A stretch of DNA of 64,000 bases, taken from NCBI RefSeq assembly GCF_041729615.1, contig NZ_CP154874.1, positions 2,981,001-3,045,000 on the forward strand, read 5' to 3'. How positions within the stretch are numbered: position 1 is the stretch's first letter; each line of letters opens with the position of its first letter. The DNA is from Pseudomonas alcaligenes. Its GTDB lineage: Bacteria; Pseudomonadota; Gammaproteobacteria; Pseudomonadales; Pseudomonadaceae. This document shows positions 36,600 to 45,679 of this stretch, piece after piece. A program made the position numbers and the translations under genes. The notes under the pieces are model-generated. The model was not told the DNA's origin and ran no database searches. It worked only from the letters and a program-made list of their open reading frames with translations.

Positions 36600-38303
36600 T
36601 CACTGCGCTTTGGTGGCGGCGGTCAGGGCCTGCTCGGCCTGCTCCCGGCGCAGCCGCTGCCAATGCTGCAGCACCGTCTCCGGCGCCCACAGCTGCGGCT
36701 CCGAGGCCTCGAAGTCCTGGGCCCGCTCGCGCTCGGCGACCTTGGCCTTGGCCAGCTCGAAGGCGCGGCCGAGTTCGTCGGTCTCGTTGAGGGCCTCGGC
36801 GAACAGGGCGCGACCGAAGTAGGTGAAGTCGTTCTCCTCGGAGCAGCCGAAGGACACCCGGTCGGCGCGCGCGGCGGTCATCACCAGGGTCTTGTCGTCC
36901 TTCAGCGGCGGAATGAAGCCACCGGAGTAGCAGGCCGAGATCACCACCACCTTGTGGCGGTCCTTGAGCGGGGCGAGCAGGGCGGCCAGCTCCGTGGCCG
37001 GCAGGTCGGCCAGCTGCAGGCGCGGCTGGTCGATGCTCAGCTCGTAGCGCCGCGAGCCGTGGCTGGTCAGGTAGAGGAACACCAGGTCCTCCGGGCCGCT
37101 GCGCTCGGCCAGGGCCTGCACGGCGCGGGTCAGGCTCTCGCGGGTGGCCAGCGGACGGTCGGCCAGGTGGTCGCGGTGGTTGGTCAGGCTGACATGGCCG
37201 CGGGCGCCGAAGCGCTCGCGCAGCAGCTTGCCGACGTAGTCGGCCTCGCGCAGGAACACACTCTGCTTGCCGTCGCCGGCCAGGGTCAGGCTGTACAGCT
37301 CGAGCGCCGGGGTGGAAGCGGGCAGGGCGTCCAGCGTCTGCTGCAGGAGCTGGCCCTGTTGCAGCAGGCCGAGTTCCAGCGGATCGGGACGGGCCTGGCC
37401 GCCGGCCTCGCGCAGCAGCGTGCCGTCGCGCCAGATGCCCTCGGTGCGGCTGCCGTCGCTGGCGGTCAGGGTGCCGTTGCCGGCGTATTCGCCATCGACG
37501 AACTGGCCCTGGTAGACGCTGCCGTCGGCCAGGCTCAGCTTGCCCTGGCCGTGGAAGCGCCAGTAGCGGAATTCGCCTGCGTAGTGGCGCCCGTCGGCGC
37601 CGCGGAATTCGCCCTTGCCGTTGAGGGTGCCGTGGCTGAAGCGACCGCTCCAGACATCGCCCGCGCCATCCTGGTAACGCCCCTGGCCGTGGAACTGGTC
37701 GTCGCGGAATTCGCCGCTGTAGCTCTCGCCGTCGCTGCCCTGGTAACTGCCCTCACCCTGCAGCAGGCCGCCCTTGAAGGTGCCGCTGAAACTGCCCTGG
37801 GCATTGCTGCGGCGGCCTTCGCCTTGCGGCTCGCCGCGCTCGAACTGGCCCTGGAAACGGGTGCCGTCCGGCCACTCGAGGGTGCCCAGGCCATGGTAGC
37901 GGTCGGCACGGAACTGCCCGCGATAGCTCACGCCGCCCTGCTGCAGGTGGCCCTCGCCATGCAGGCGGCCCTGCTTGAAGCCGCCCTCGTAGACGCTGCC
38001 GTCGGCGTAGACCAGCTTGCCCTGGCCATCGAACAGGCCCTGGCGGAATTCGCCCTGGTAGTGCTCGCCGCCGGCGCCGTGCCACTCGCCGCGACCGTCG
38101 AACAGGCCGTCCTTGAACTGGCCCTGGTAGTACATGCCGTTGGCGTAGTCGATGCGCCCCTTGCCCTGCAGCAGGCCATCGACCAGCTCGCCGCGGTAGC
38201 GGCCGCCATCGGGCAGCACGGCGTCTGGCGGCAGCAGCGGCTCGCCGTCACCGCAGGCGGCGAGCAGCAAGGCGAGGGTCAGCGGGGCGAGGTGGCGGTG
38301 CAT
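36600..38303 (-). CDS. Lipoprotein with MORN repeats and C13 (legumain-like) peptidase domain
   Basis: 567 aa from ATG 38303. The signal has a lipobox Leu-Leu-Ala-Ala-Cys with Cys17. Residues about 33-295 are eleven to twelve MORN repeats of 22-23 residues (core Y-x-G-x-F-x-x-G-x-x-x-G-x-G). Residues about 340-520 match Peptidase_C13/caspase-like folds: His415 in 'YLTSHGSRR' and Cys458 in 'VISACYSGGFIPP'. Both catalytic residues are present. Predicted to be an envelope-anchored cysteine peptidase whose MORN array binds a membrane or protein. Substrate and role unknown. It lies alone between the Rossmann gene and maoC, all minus strand. Confidence 0.85.
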   Translation of the reverse strand: MHRHLAPLTLALLLAACGDGEPLLPPDAVLPDGGRYRGELVDGLLQGKGRIDYANGMYYQGQFKDGLFDGRGEWHGAGGEHYQGEFRQGLFDGQGKLVYADGSVYEGGFKQGRLHGEGHLQQGGVSYRGQFRADRYHGLGTLEWPDGTRFQGQFERGEPQGEGRRSNAQGSFSGTFKGGLLQGEGSYQGSDGESYSGEFRDDQFHGQGRYQDGAGDVWSGRFSHGTLNGKGEFRGADGRHYAGEFRYWRFHGQGKLSLADGSVYQGQFVDGEYAGNGTLTASDGSRTEGIWRDGTLLREAGGQARPDPLELGLLQQGQLLQQTLDALPASTPALELYSLTLAGDGKQSVFLREADYVGKLLRERFGARGHVSLTNHRDHLADRPLATRESLTRAVQALAERSGPEDLVFLYLTSHGSRRYELSIDQPRLQLADLPATELAALLAPLKDRHKVVVISACYSGGFIPPLKDDKTLVMTAARADRVSFGCSEENDFTYFGRALFAEALNETDELGRAFELAKAKVAERERAQDFEASEPQLWAPETVLQHWQRLRREQAEQALTAATKAQ

Positions 38304-38408
38304 GGCGGACGTCCTGGTCGGGGGATGTCCCGAGTATGCCGCAGGCCGGTGGCCGCTCCAATGCAAACGGGGCGCCTGAGCGCCCCGTTGCCGCGAAGTG
38401 GCCTGCCT

Positions 38409-38864
38409 TCAGACGAAGCAGAGGGTCAGCGGCTCGGCGATGTAGGCGGGCTTCTCCTCGCCTTCGATCTCCAGGGTGGCCTGGGCCTTGATCAGCCACT
38501 GGCCGGGGCGCTTCTCGGTGACTTCGAGGATGCTCACCGCCAGGCGCACGCGCGAGTCGACCTTGACCGGCTGGATGAAGCGCACGCTGTCCAGGCCGTA
38601 GTTGACCGCCATCTTCAGGCCTTCCGGCATGATCATCAGGCTTTCCATCAGCATGGGGATCAGCGACAGGCTGAGGAAACCGTGGGCGATGGTGGAGCCG
38701 AAAGGCGTGTGCTTGGCCTTGACCGGGTCGACATGGATGAACTGGTGGTCGCCGGTGCATTCGGCGAACTGGTTGATGCGCTGCTGATCGATGGTCAGCC
38801 ATTGCGAGCGTCCGAGCTCTTTGCCTACGTAGGATTGCAGTTGCGATACGGGTACAAACGGCAT
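38409..38864 (-). CDS. MaoC-like hydratase (R-specific enoyl-CoA hydratase family)
   Basis: 151 aa. The hot-dog fold MaoC signature is 'FAECTGDHQFIHVDPVKA' followed by 'TPFGSTIAHGFLSLSLIP', with the conserved Asp and His of the hydratase 2 motif. Such enzymes hydrate trans-2-enoyl-CoA to 3-R-hydroxyacyl-CoA. 'VNYGLDSVRFIQPVKVDSRVRL' fits the single-domain, PhaJ/NodN-like group. Acyl chain preference unknown. It lies upstream of the MORN lipoprotein by 105 bp and divergent from the CidA-type gene. Confidence 0.9.
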   Translation of the reverse strand: MPFVPVSQLQSYVGKELGRSQWLTIDQQRINQFAECTGDHQFIHVDPVKAKHTPFGSTIAHGFLSLSLIPMLMESLMIMPEGLKMAVNYGLDSVRFIQPVKVDSRVRLAVSILEVTEKRPGQWLIKAQATLEIEGEEKPAYIAEPLTLCFV

Positions 38865-39029
38865 AGATCCTCCTTGAGGATGCAGGTTACTTGTTGTTCT
38901 TGGCGATGAACCTAGCTGGCCCTAGATCAGCATGAGTCGGCGCCCGGGGTCAAGCCGAACGTCGCGGTTTATGGCGGCCCCTCAGGCATGCCTATAATGG
39001 CCGCGCCATCCCCGCCGGAGACCTCTGCC

Positions 39030-39392
39030 ATGCTGCTTCGCGGCCTGACCTGGCTGGTGCTGTTCCAGTTGCTCGGTACCGCCCTCAACGTCCTGTTCCT
39101 GTCCATGCTGCCCGGGCCGATCATCGGCATGCTGCTGCTGTTCGCCTTCCTGCTGCTGCGGGGCGAGGTGGGCGAGCCGCTCAGCGAGGCCGCCGGCGGC
39201 CTGCTGCGCTACCTGCCGCTGCTGCTGGTGCCGCCGGCGGTGGGGGTGATGGTCTATGCCGAGCAGATCGCCGCCGACTTCTGGGCCCTGGCCGGTGCCC
39301 TGGGCCTGTCGCTGCTGGTGTCCCTGCTGTTCGCCGGCTGGCTGATGCAGAAGCTGATCGACCGCCAGGCGCGGCGCGGGGAGCAGTCATGA
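39030..39392 (+). CDS. CidA/LrgA-family holin-like membrane protein
   Basis: 120 aa, four predicted helices. 'FQLLGTALNVLFLSMLPGPIIGMLLLF' is the CidA/LrgA signature ('LPGPIIGML'), and 'YLPLLLVPPAVGVMVY' follows. Members are holin-like proteins linked to murein hydrolase control and, more recently, to export of small metabolites. The next gene overlaps by four bases and encodes its LrgB/CidB partner, the standard pair. The start at 39030 follows 'GCCGGAGACC'; an upstream in-frame ATG at 38988 is unlikely. Confidence 0.92.
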   Translation: MLLRGLTWLVLFQLLGTALNVLFLSMLPGPIIGMLLLFAFLLLRGEVGEPLSEAAGGLLRYLPLLLVPPAVGVMVYAEQIAADFWALAGALGLSLLVSLLFAGWLMQKLIDRQARRGEQS

Positions 39393-40105
39393 GCCCGCCC
39401 TGGCAGGCCGCCATGCAGGCGGTGATCCACCACCCGCTGTTCGGCGTCGGCATCACCCTGGCGGTCTACCAGTTGGCGCTGGCCGCCTACGAGCGCACCC
39501 GCTGGGTGTTCCTGCAGCCGGTGCTGGTGTCCATGACCGTGCTGATCGGCGTGCTGCTGGCCGCCGGGCTGAGCTACCAGGAATACCGCGACAGCACCTT
39601 CCTGCTCAGCGTGCTGCTGGGGCCGACCACGGTGGCCCTGGCCGTGCCGCTGTTTCTCAACCTCAAGCGCATCCGCCAGCTGTTCTGGCCGACCCTGATC
39701 ACTCTGCTGGTGGCCGGCCTGCTCGCCACCTTGCTGGGCGTGGCGTTGGCCTGGGCCTTCGGCGCCGAGCGGATGATGCTGATGACCCTGGCGCCCAAGT
39801 CGGTGACCTCGCCCATCGCCATGCTGGTGGCCGAGCAGATCGGTGGGGTGGCGGCGCTGGCGGCGGTGTTCGTGCTGATCACCGGGGTGCTCGGCGCCAT
39901 CTGCGGGCCGGAGCTGTTGCGTGGCATTGGCGTGCGCCACCCGGCGGCCCAGGGCATGGCGCTGGGCATCACCGCCCACGCGGTGGGCACGGCGCGGGCG
40001 CTTCAGGAAGGCGAGGAGAGCGGCGCCTTCGCCGCCCTGGCCATGAGTCTGATGGGCGTGCTGACCGCCGTGCTGCTGCCCCTGGCCGTGGCGCTGATCG
40101 CATGA
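39389..40105 (+). CDS. CidB/LrgB-family membrane protein
   Basis: 238 aa with about six membrane helices. 'LGPTTVALAVPLFLNLKRIRQLFWP', 'LAPKSVTSPIAMLVAEQIGG' and 'GMALGITAHAVGTARALQEGEESGAFAALAMSLMG' are strongly conserved LrgB motifs. It partners the CidA-type protein encoded just upstream (ATGA overlap). Proposed roles in this family are regulation of autolysis or export; the exact role here is not known. Confidence 0.95.
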   Translation: MSPPWQAAMQAVIHHPLFGVGITLAVYQLALAAYERTRWVFLQPVLVSMTVLIGVLLAAGLSYQEYRDSTFLLSVLLGPTTVALAVPLFLNLKRIRQLFWPTLITLLVAGLLATLLGVALAWAFGAERMMLMTLAPKSVTSPIAMLVAEQIGGVAALAAVFVLITGVLGAICGPELLRGIGVRHPAAQGMALGITAHAVGTARALQEGEESGAFAALAMSLMGVLTAVLLPLAVALIA

Positions 40106-40116
40106 GGGGGCTCGCG

Positions 40117-40707
40117 ATGGACTATCCGCTGTTTCCGCTCAACACCGTGCTGTTCCCTGGCTGCGTGCTCGACCTGCAGATATTCGAGGCACGCTACCTG
40201 GACATGGTCAGCACCTGCATGCGCCGTGGCGAGGGCTTCGGCGTGGTCGGCATCCTCGAGGGCCAGGAGGCCGGCGAGGCGGCCAGGCGTTTCTCGGCGC
40301 TGGGCTGCGAGGCGCTGATCCGCGACTTCCAGCAGCGCCCCAACGGCCTGCTGGGCATTCGCGTCGAAGGGGGGCGGCGTTTTCGCGTCGGCCGCGTCGA
40401 GGTGCAGCCCAACCAGCTGACCCTGGCCGAGGTGGACTGGCTGGGCGAGGCCGCGGATGCGCCGCTGCTGGCCGAGCACGCCGACCTCGCGGCCTTGCTC
40501 GGCGCCCTGGCCGAACACCCGCTGGTGGCTGGGCTGGGCATGGGCGGGGTGGTCGCGGGCCAGCAGGCGCTGGCCAACCAGCTGGCCTATCTGCTGCCGT
40601 TCTCCGTCGAGCAGAAGCTGCAGGTGCTGCTGCAGGACGATCCCCTGCGCCGCCTGCAGCTGATCCAGTCCTTCCTCGACCAGCTGCAGGGCGAGATGAC
40701 CGCCTGA
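40117..40707 (+). CDS. Lon N-terminal (substrate-binding) domain protein
   Basis: 196 aa from ATG 40117, with AGGGGG six bases upstream; ATG 40102 is an alternative. It contains only the LON substrate-binding domain ('YPLFPLNTVLFPGCVLDLQIFEARYLDMV', 'FGVVGILEGQE', 'LGCEALIRDFQQRPNGLLGIRVEG') and no AAA or protease part, as in cereblon-like or stand-alone bacterial LON-N proteins. Function is unknown; a substrate-adaptor role is often proposed. It follows the CidA/LrgB pair and faces the DedA-PAP2 gene. Confidence 0.88.
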   Translation: MDYPLFPLNTVLFPGCVLDLQIFEARYLDMVSTCMRRGEGFGVVGILEGQEAGEAARRFSALGCEALIRDFQQRPNGLLGIRVEGGRRFRVGRVEVQPNQLTLAEVDWLGEAADAPLLAEHADLAALLGALAEHPLVAGLGMGGVVAGQQALANQLAYLLPFSVEQKLQVLLQDDPLRRLQLIQSFLDQLQGEMTA

Positions 40708-40713
40708 GCCGGC

Positions 40714-42030
40714 TCAGTACTGGTATTTCTGGATCGCCTCGGGCAGCGCCCAGAGGCTCGCCGTGCCGAGCAGGGCCAGGGTCGCCGGCAGGATCAGCCA
40801 CCAGGTCCGCGCGCCCAGCGGCTGCATCGGCTGGCGCCGCTGCAGCCAGGCCAGGCAGGCGGCGCAGACGCTGCCGGCGAGCAGGGCGCCGGCGAGGATG
40901 TCGGTCGGCCAGTGCACCCCCAGGTAGACCCGCGACAGGGCGATGGCCACCGCCGGCAGGCTGGCCAGCAGCAGCCAGGTCAGGCGCGAGCGGGCCGGCG
41001 CGCCGCGGCCGGCCAGCACGCCGAGGGCGAGGAAGCAGGCGAAGGCGGCGGAGCTGTGGCCGCTGGGCAGGCTGAAGGTGTCCAGCGGCTGCAGCAGCAC
41101 ATCCGGGCGGGCGCGGGCGAAGAGGTGCTTGAGGCCCGTGTTGGCCAGCGCCGTCAGCAGCATGCAGCCACCCACGAACAAGGCGGCCTGGATGCGCCGG
41201 GCCAGCAGCAGGAGCAGGGTCAGCAGGACGCCGGCGGCCACCTGGGTGCTGAAGTCACCCATGCGCGTGACCAGTACGGCCAGGCTGTCCAGGCTGGCGC
41301 TGCGCTGCTCCTGGACCAGCGCCAGCAGGCCCTGGTCCAGTGCCTGCAGCTGTTCCACGCCGAGCAGCAGGGCGAGCAGCAGGCTGCCGCTGAGGCCCGC
41401 GGCCGCGGCGGTGGCCCAGCGCTGTTCGCGCAGGCTGCTGTGGATCACTACCAGCAGCATCAGGCCGATACCGGCGGCGACTACCCCGGTGGCGCTCCAG
41501 AAGCCTTCCGGCAGCGGCAGGCGCAGTGCCGCGCCGGTGGCCCAGCCGGGCAGCATATAGGCCAGCGCCCAGCCGGCGGCGGCCAGCAGGCTGACCAGGG
41601 CGAAACGCACCACGGGCATGTCGAGCATACCGGCCACCAGCGGCAGCATCGGCCGCAGCGGGCCGATGTAGCGGCCGACCAGCAGGCTTACCACGCCGTA
41701 GCGCTGGAAGTAGCTTTCCGCGCCTTCCAGCCACTCGGGGTGCTCGCGCAACACCGGCAGGCGCCGGATGCCCTGGTGGAAGCGCCGGCCTATGGCATAG
41801 GACAGCGCATCGCCAAGCAGGCCGCCGGCGTAGGCCAGCAGCAGCGTCTCTCCCAGGCTGAGGGCGCCACTGCCGGCCATCACGCTGAGGGCGAACAGCA
41901 GCACGGTACCGGGTATCAGGATGCCGGCCACGGCCAGGCATTCCAGGCAGGCGACCAGGAAAATGGCCAGTCCCAGCCATTCCGGATTGCCCTCCAGCCA
42001 GCTCGACAGATTGGCGAACCATGCGCTCAT
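40714..42030 (-). CDS. DedA - PAP2 fusion membrane protein
   Basis: 438 aa from ATG 42030, in an ATGA overlap with mpg; GAGGA is six bases upstream, while ATG 42036 has no room for an RBS. The N-terminal half is DedA/SNARE-associated ('AGILIPGTVLLFALSVMAG', 'GRYIGPLRPMLPLVAGM'). The C-terminal half is a PAP2 phosphatase with 'KHLFARARP', 'PSGHSSAAF' and 'SRVYLGVHWPTD', the three catalytic motifs. It has about ten helices. Dephosphorylation of undecaprenyl pyrophosphate or another lipid phosphate, combined with lipid flipping, is a reasonable guess only. Confidence 0.93.
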   Translation of the reverse strand: MSAWFANLSSWLEGNPEWLGLAIFLVACLECLAVAGILIPGTVLLFALSVMAGSGALSLGETLLLAYAGGLLGDALSYAIGRRFHQGIRRLPVLREHPEWLEGAESYFQRYGVVSLLVGRYIGPLRPMLPLVAGMLDMPVVRFALVSLLAAAGWALAYMLPGWATGAALRLPLPEGFWSATGVVAAGIGLMLLVVIHSSLREQRWATAAAAGLSGSLLLALLLGVEQLQALDQGLLALVQEQRSASLDSLAVLVTRMGDFSTQVAAGVLLTLLLLLARRIQAALFVGGCMLLTALANTGLKHLFARARPDVLLQPLDTFSLPSGHSSAAFACFLALGVLAGRGAPARSRLTWLLLASLPAVAIALSRVYLGVHWPTDILAGALLAGSVCAACLAWLQRRQPMQPLGARTWWLILPATLALLGTASLWALPEAIQKYQY

Positions 42031-42734
42031 GTGCATTCCTCGGCAGTCAGTAGAAAGTAGTCGCGACCTTCGACCTGGCCGCGGCGCAACGGGTTGCGGG
42101 TGCAGTGGCGGGCGTGGGCGGCGTCGACGAAGCGGTAGGGCAGGTGTTCGTCACGCCCGGTCGGTATGCCCAGGCGGGTGGTCTGGATGATCTGCGCTGG
42201 GCGCTCGCCGACATCCTCGACGAACAGGCGCAGCGGGTCGAAGCGCCGGCCGTCCCAGTCCGGCACCTTCAGGCCCAGCGCTCGGCACAGCAGGGTCTGC
42301 CCGGCGCACAGGCGCTCCGGTGGGCGTGGGGCGCCGCTGGCCGAGGGGTTGTTGGCCTGCATGCGCTGCAGGGCGTCCGCCGCGCAGTGCGCATCCAGCC
42401 AGGGCAGGGCCGACTTGATCAGCACGGCATTGCCCGGCCCCTGGGCGCTGAAGTTCAGCGAGTCGCCGCCGCGGGCGTAGTACATGTAGATGTGGCCGCC
42501 GTCCATGAACAGGGCGCGGCGCTTCTCGGTGTAGCCGAGCGAGGCGTGGCTGCCCTTTTCCGCCAGGTAGTAGGCCTCGGTCTCGATGATCCGCGCGGCC
42601 AGCCAGTGGCCCTGCTGGCGATGGCGGATGACCTTGCCCAGCAGGGCCCGGGCGAGGCTCTGCGCGTCGCGGTCGAAGAAGTCGTCGGGCAGGGCCTGGG
42701 CTTCGGGCCAGGGTGGGGTGGGGCGCGCGCTCAT
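42027..42734 (-). CDS. mpg: DNA-3-methyladenine glycosylase (AAG/MPG family)
   Basis: 235 aa. This is the mammalian AAG-type glycosylase that removes alkylated and deaminated purines. Landmarks are '[19 protein letters not shown]' (catalytic Glu region), '[18 protein letters not shown]', 'AVLIKSALP' and '[14 protein letters not shown]'. A second alkylation glycosylase (AlkA type) lies at 55.8 kb, so both pathways are present in this window. Its stop overlaps the DedA-PAP2 start, so those two genes are co-transcribed. Confidence 0.95.
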   Translation of the reverse strand: MSARPTPPWPEAQALPDDFFDRDAQSLARALLGKVIRHRQQGHWLAARIIETEAYYLAEKGSHASLGYTEKRRALFMDGGHIYMYYARGGDSLNFSAQGPGNAVLIKSALPWLDAHCAADALQRMQANNPSASGAPRPPERLCAGQTLLCRALGLKVPDWDGRRFDPLRLFVEDVGERPAQIIQTTRLGIPTGRDEHLPYRFVDAAHARHCTRNPLRRGQVEGRDYFLLTAEECT

Positions 42735-42852
42735 GGGCTGTCCGGGTAGGGAGACGGCGGCGATCTTAGCAATCCCCGGCTTAAATGAGGCTGAATCCTG
42801 CTGTTATGGCGCCGTCCGCCTGGCAATGCTGGGCGTGGCGGGGTACGCCGGC

Positions 42853-42858
42853 TATAAT
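42853..42858 (+). promoter_or_regulatory. Consensus -10 box upstream of the proA operon
   Basis: A perfect TATAAT at 42853-42858, about 37 bp before proA. The matching -35 region (TGGGCG at about 42830) is poor. It lies in a 160-bp gap divergent with mpg and is the likely start of the proA-nadD-rsfS-rlmH-mrdA-rodA transcript. Confidence 0.5.
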
Positions 42859-42894
42859 CAGCCACTTTTTCCAACCGTCAGACCTTCGCCGACC

Positions 42895-44160
42895 ATGACC
42901 GAGTCCGTGCTCGACTATATGACCCGCCTGGGCCGCGCCGCGCGCGCCGCCTCGCGGGTGCTCGCCCGGGCCAGCACCGCGCAGAAGAACCATGCGCTGC
43001 AGGCCGCCGCCAATGCCCTCGACGCCGCCCGCGCCGAGCTGACCGCCGCCAACGAGCTGGACCTGGCCGCCGCCCGCGCTAATGGCCTGGAGCCAGCCAT
43101 GGTCGACCGCCTGGCGCTGACGCCGAAAGTGATCGACAGCATGATCGAGGGCCTGCGCCAGGTCGCCACCCTGCCGGACCCGATCGGCGAGATCCAGGGC
43201 ATGCGCTACCTGCCGTCCGGTATCCAGGTCGGCAAGATGCGCGTGCCGCTGGGCGTGATCGGCATCATCTACGAGTCGCGCCCCAACGTGACCATCGATG
43301 CCGCCAGCCTGTGCCTGAAGTCCGGCAACGCCACCATCCTGCGCGGCGGCTCCGAGGCCATCCATTCCAACCAGGCGATCGCCCGCTGCATCCAGCTCGG
43401 CCTGGCCGAGGCCGGCCTGCCGGCCAGCGCCGTGCAGGTGGTGGAGACTACCGACCGCGCCGCCGTCGGCGCGCTGATCACCATGCCGGAGTTCGTCGAC
43501 GTCATCGTGCCGCGCGGCGGCAAGGGCCTGATCGAGCGCATCAGCCGCGACGCCAAGGTGCCGGTGATCAAGCACCTGGACGGCGTCTGCCATGTCTACG
43601 TGGACAGCGCCGCCGATCTGGACAAGGCCATCCGCGTCTGCGACAACGCCAAGACCCAGCGCTACTCGCCGTGCAACACCATGGAGACGCTGCTGGTGCA
43701 TGCCAGCATCGCCGCGCGCGTGCTGCCGCCGCTGGCCGCCATCTACCGCGACAAGGGCGTGGAACTGCGCGGCGATGGCGCCACCCGCACGCTGCTCGGC
43801 AGCGACGTGCTGGAAGCGACCGAGGATGACTGGTACGCCGAGTACAACGCGCCGATCCTGGCCATTCGCATCGTCGACTCGCTGGAGGCGGCCATCGAGC
43901 ACATCAACGCCTACGGCTCGCACCATACCGACGCGATCATCACCGAGAACTTCAGCGATGCCCGGCGCTTCCTCACCGAGGTGGATTCCGCCTCGGTGAT
44001 GGTCAATGCCTCGACCCGCTTCGCCGACGGCTTCGAGTACGGCCTGGGCGCGGAGATCGGCATCTCCACCGACAAGCTGCACGCCCGAGGCCCGGTCGGC
44101 CTGGAAGGCCTGACCAGCGAGAAGTACGTGGTGTTCGGCGACGGGCACATCCGCACCTGA
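42895..44160 (+). CDS. proA: Gamma-glutamyl phosphate reductase ProA
   Basis: 421 aa, the normal length. It reduces gamma-glutamyl phosphate to glutamate-5-semialdehyde in proline synthesis. ALDH-like motifs are '[21 protein letters not shown]', '[12 protein letters not shown]' and the catalytic cysteine in '[14 protein letters not shown]'. The C-terminus '[14 protein letters not shown]' is invariant in ProA. It starts a long run to lipB and its TGA overlaps nadD (TGATG). Confidence 0.98.
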   Translation: MTESVLDYMTRLGRAARAASRVLARASTAQKNHALQAAANALDAARAELTAANELDLAAARANGLEPAMVDRLALTPKVIDSMIEGLRQVATLPDPIGEIQGMRYLPSGIQVGKMRVPLGVIGIIYESRPNVTIDAASLCLKSGNATILRGGSEAIHSNQAIARCIQLGLAEAGLPASAVQVVETTDRAAVGALITMPEFVDVIVPRGGKGLIERISRDAKVPVIKHLDGVCHVYVDSAADLDKAIRVCDNAKTQRYSPCNTMETLLVHASIAARVLPPLAAIYRDKGVELRGDGATRTLLGSDVLEATEDDWYAEYNAPILAIRIVDSLEAAIEHINAYGSHHTDAIITENFSDARRFLTEVDSASVMVNASTRFADGFEYGLGAEIGISTDKLHARGPVGLEGLTSEKYVVFGDGHIRT

Positions 44161-44825
44161 TGGCCCGACGCGACGGCGCGCGGCGCATCGGTCTGCTCGG
44201 CGGCACCTTCAACCCGGTGCACATCGGCCACCTGCGCGGCGCCCTGGAAGTGAGCGAGCTGCTGGACCTGGATGAGCTGCGGCTGATTCCCAGCGCCCGT
44301 CCGCCGCACCGCGAGGCGCCGCAGGTCACGGCCGAGCAGCGCCTGGCCATGGCCCGCCTGGCGGTGGCCGGCGAGCCGCGGCTGACGGTCGATGACCGCG
44401 AGCTGCGCCGCGACAAGCCGTCGTTCACCTTCGACACCCTGGCGTCGCTGCGTGACGAGCTGGCGGCGGACGACCAGTTGTTCCTCCTGCTGGGCTGGGA
44501 TGCCTTCTGCGGGTTGCCGACCTGGCATCGCTGGCAGGAGCTGCTGGGGCATTGCCATATCCTCGTGCTGCAGCGGCCGGATGCCGACAGCGAGCCGTCC
44601 GAGGCGCTGCGCGACCTGCTCGCCGCGCGCAGCGTGACCGATCCGCGGAGCCTCTCGGGGCCGAGCGGGCAGATCAGTTTCATCTGGCAGGCGCCGCTCG
44701 CGGTGTCCGCCACCCAGATACGCCAGTTGCTGGCGCAGGGCCGTTCGGTACGTTTTCTGCTGCCCGACGCCGTGCTGGCCTATATCCATGCGCACGACCT
44801 GTACCGTGCGACAACCGTTTCATGA
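44160..44825 (+). CDS. nadD: Nicotinate-nucleotide adenylyltransferase NadD
   Basis: 221 aa. It transfers AMP to nicotinate mononucleotide to make deamido-NAD. '[16 protein letters not shown]' is the nucleotidyltransferase HxGH motif and '[12 protein letters not shown]' is the second ATP-binding motif. '[17 protein letters not shown]' and '[19 protein letters not shown]' match NadD. Its start overlaps the proA stop. rsfS follows after seven bases. Confidence 0.97.
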   Translation: MARRDGARRIGLLGGTFNPVHIGHLRGALEVSELLDLDELRLIPSARPPHREAPQVTAEQRLAMARLAVAGEPRLTVDDRELRRDKPSFTFDTLASLRDELAADDQLFLLLGWDAFCGLPTWHRWQELLGHCHILVLQRPDADSEPSEALRDLLAARSVTDPRSLSGPSGQISFIWQAPLAVSATQIRQLLAQGRSVRFLLPDAVLAYIHAHDLYRATTVS

Positions 44826-44832
44826 GGTAACG

Positions 44833-45192
44833 ATGCAAAACGAAGAACTGGTCCGGGTCGCGGTAGACGCCCTGGAAGAACTCAAAGGCAAGGACATCAC
44901 CACCATCGATGTGCGCGGCAAGACCAGCGTCACCGATTTCATGGTGATCGCCAGCGGTACCTCCAGTCGCCACGTCAAGTCGCTGGCCGAGAACGTGCTG
45001 GAGAAGGTCAAGGAGCAGGGCGTGCGCCCGCTCGGCAACGAAGGCCTGGATGGCGGCGAATGGGCCCTGCTCGACCTGGGCGACGTGGTGGTCCACGTGA
45101 TGCAGGTCGCCACCCGCCAGTTCTACGACCTGGAGCGCCTGTGGCAGGGTGCCGAGCAGAGCCGCGCGCACCATCAGGACGCGGCGGAGTAA
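44833..45192 (+). CDS. rsfS: Ribosomal silencing factor RsfS
   Basis: 119 aa from ATG 44833, with GAGGTAAC upstream. RsfS binds L14 on the 50S subunit and blocks 30S joining in starvation. The DUF143 core is '[30 protein letters not shown]' and '[23 protein letters not shown]', with 'YDLERLW' at the end. It is in the standard nadD-rsfS-rlmH order. Confidence 0.96.
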   Translation: MQNEELVRVAVDALEELKGKDITTIDVRGKTSVTDFMVIASGTSSRHVKSLAENVLEKVKEQGVRPLGNEGLDGGEWALLDLGDVVVHVMQVATRQFYDLERLWQGAEQSRAHHQDAAE

Positions 45193-45201
45193 GTCTGCGC
45201 C

Positions 45202-45669
45202 GTGCGTATCAAGCTGATCGCCGTCGGCTCGCGCATGCCGCGCTGGGTGGAGGAGGGCTGGCAGGAGTACGTCAAGCGCCTGCCGTCCGAGTTGCCGCTG
45301 GAGCTGGTGGAGATCCCGCTGACCACCCGCGGCAAGAATGCCGACGTCGCCCGCCTGATCCGTCAGGAGGGCGAGGCCATGCTGAGCAAGGTGCAGCCCG
45401 GTGAACGCATCGTGACCCTGGAGGTCACAGGCAAGCCATGGAGTACCGAGCAGCTGGCGGCCGAGCTGGAGCGCTGGCGCCTGGATGCGCGCACCGTCAA
45501 CCTGATGGTCGGCGGCCCCGAGGGGCTGGCGCCGGAGGTGTGCGCGCGCAGCGAGCAGCGCTGGTCGCTGTCGCCGCTGACCCTGCCGCACCCGCTGGTG
45601 CGCATCCTGCTCGGCGAACAGATCTATCGCGCCTGGACCGTGCTGTCCGGCCACCCGTACCACAAGTAA
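45202..45669 (+). CDS. rlmH: 23S rRNA (pseudouridine-1915-N3) methyltransferase RlmH, GTG start
   Basis: 155 aa. The start is GTG at 45202 ('[19 protein letters not shown]'), nine bases after rsfS, and the length matches the family. RlmH is a SPOUT methyltransferase that methylates pseudouridine 1915 in helix 69. The trefoil-knot region is '[13 protein letters not shown]' and the C-terminal '[21 protein letters not shown]' ending 'GHPYHK' is invariant. mrdA starts 10 bases later. Confidence 0.97.
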   Translation: MRIKLIAVGSRMPRWVEEGWQEYVKRLPSELPLELVEIPLTTRGKNADVARLIRQEGEAMLSKVQPGERIVTLEVTGKPWSTEQLAAELERWRLDARTVNLMVGGPEGLAPEVCARSEQRWSLSPLTLPHPLVRILLGEQIYRAWTVLSGHPYHK

Positions 45670-45679
45670 GCAGTAGTCG

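Noticed and set aside
36207..38909. 900-codon open frame on the plus strand opposite the MORN/C13 gene
   Set aside because: It is the antisense of the repeat gene, with Ala/Gln/Leu/Val-rich low-complexity translation, no domain and no RBS. GC-rich repeats keep the opposite frame open.
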